Assembly (NCBI GenBank): GCA_027886175.1
Contig: JAJNNQ010000044.1
Span: forward strand, 620,001 to 684,000
Length of the DNA: 64,000 bases
Reading direction: 5' to 3'
Source of the DNA: Phylloscopus collybita
Taxonomy: Eukaryota; Chordata; Aves; Passeriformes; Phylloscopidae
Of the stretch, positions 63,971 through 64,000 are shown in pieces. The notes beneath the pieces were generated by a model, which worked only from the letters and a program-made list of their open reading frames with translations, was not told the DNA's origin and did not search any database. The translations under genes and the position numbers were made by a program. How positions within the stretch are numbered: the first letter of the stretch is position 1; each line of letters begins with the position of its first letter.

Positions 63971-64000
63971 GTGAGGAGGCAGTCACTGCCCCTTTTCCCC
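63971..64000 (+). other. Start of the intron after the second zinc-finger exon
   Basis: GTGAGGAGGCAGTCACTGCC, near-identical to the intron start at 47884, runs to the end of the window. Confidence 0.6.

Noticed and set aside
1..64000. tRNA, rRNA or known small RNA genes
   Set aside because: I saw no cloverleaf-like sequence with intact A and B boxes. The tRNA-like strings found are primer binding sites of ERVs.

Overview
This is vertebrate, almost certainly avian and probably songbird, DNA. The pointers are CR1 LINE 3' ends, LTR types I recognise from passerine genomes, relics of the bird C2H2 zinc-finger family that carries a short MEEEA-RKRK exon, and one kinase exon resembling the PAK-like family expanded in songbirds. 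There is no operon structure and I found no complete host gene. The window is dominated by endogenous retroviruses (ERVs), LTRs and tandem repeats. That density suggests a repeat-rich compartment such as a W chromosome, a pericentromere or a zinc-finger cluster, which is an inference.

Layout. 0-16.5 kb: a PAK-like kinase exon (minus), a CpG island with a degenerate minisatellite, a long AT-rich stretch with little recognisable content, a poly(A) run, two CR1 fragments and the first copy of a ~537-bp tandem repeat. 16.56-23.32 kb: a full-length, very young ERVL-type provirus (minus) with near-identical LTRs and open gag and pol. The two genes share one frame and are separated by a single TAG that is followed by a hairpin and possible pseudoknot. 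25.7-33.3 kb: a tandem-repeat block made of the ~538-bp repeat again, a 26-unit satellite of ~190/201 bp and a 'TTGGTTCCA' minisatellite holding one LTR-like insert. 33.3-43.3 kb: a pile-up of ERV pieces. It has a 5' LTR/leader with a tRNA-Trp-like primer site, a decayed class II (beta-like) provirus on the minus strand, a solo LTR inserted exactly at the RT catalytic codons of that provirus, an alpharetrovirus-like env end plus 3' LTR, and the 5' end of a gamma-like ERV. 43.3-52.2 kb: zinc-finger relics, CpG-rich DNA, minisatellites, and LTRs, one of them with a 4-bp target duplication confirmed by a nearby paralogous empty site. 52.2-62.8 kb: an old class II gag region split by a gamma-like provirus (54.04-60.96 kb) with a TATTG target duplication, an open env frame and most of pol deleted. 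The end holds an ERVL-type LTR and another zinc-finger exon.

The elements are not a working system together. They record at least three layers of insertion into insertion. The only element that looks potentially competent, apart from lacking env as ERVL elements do, is the ERVL provirus. Family names come from motifs and memory. No database search was possible, and most outer LTR ends without a target duplication are approximate.
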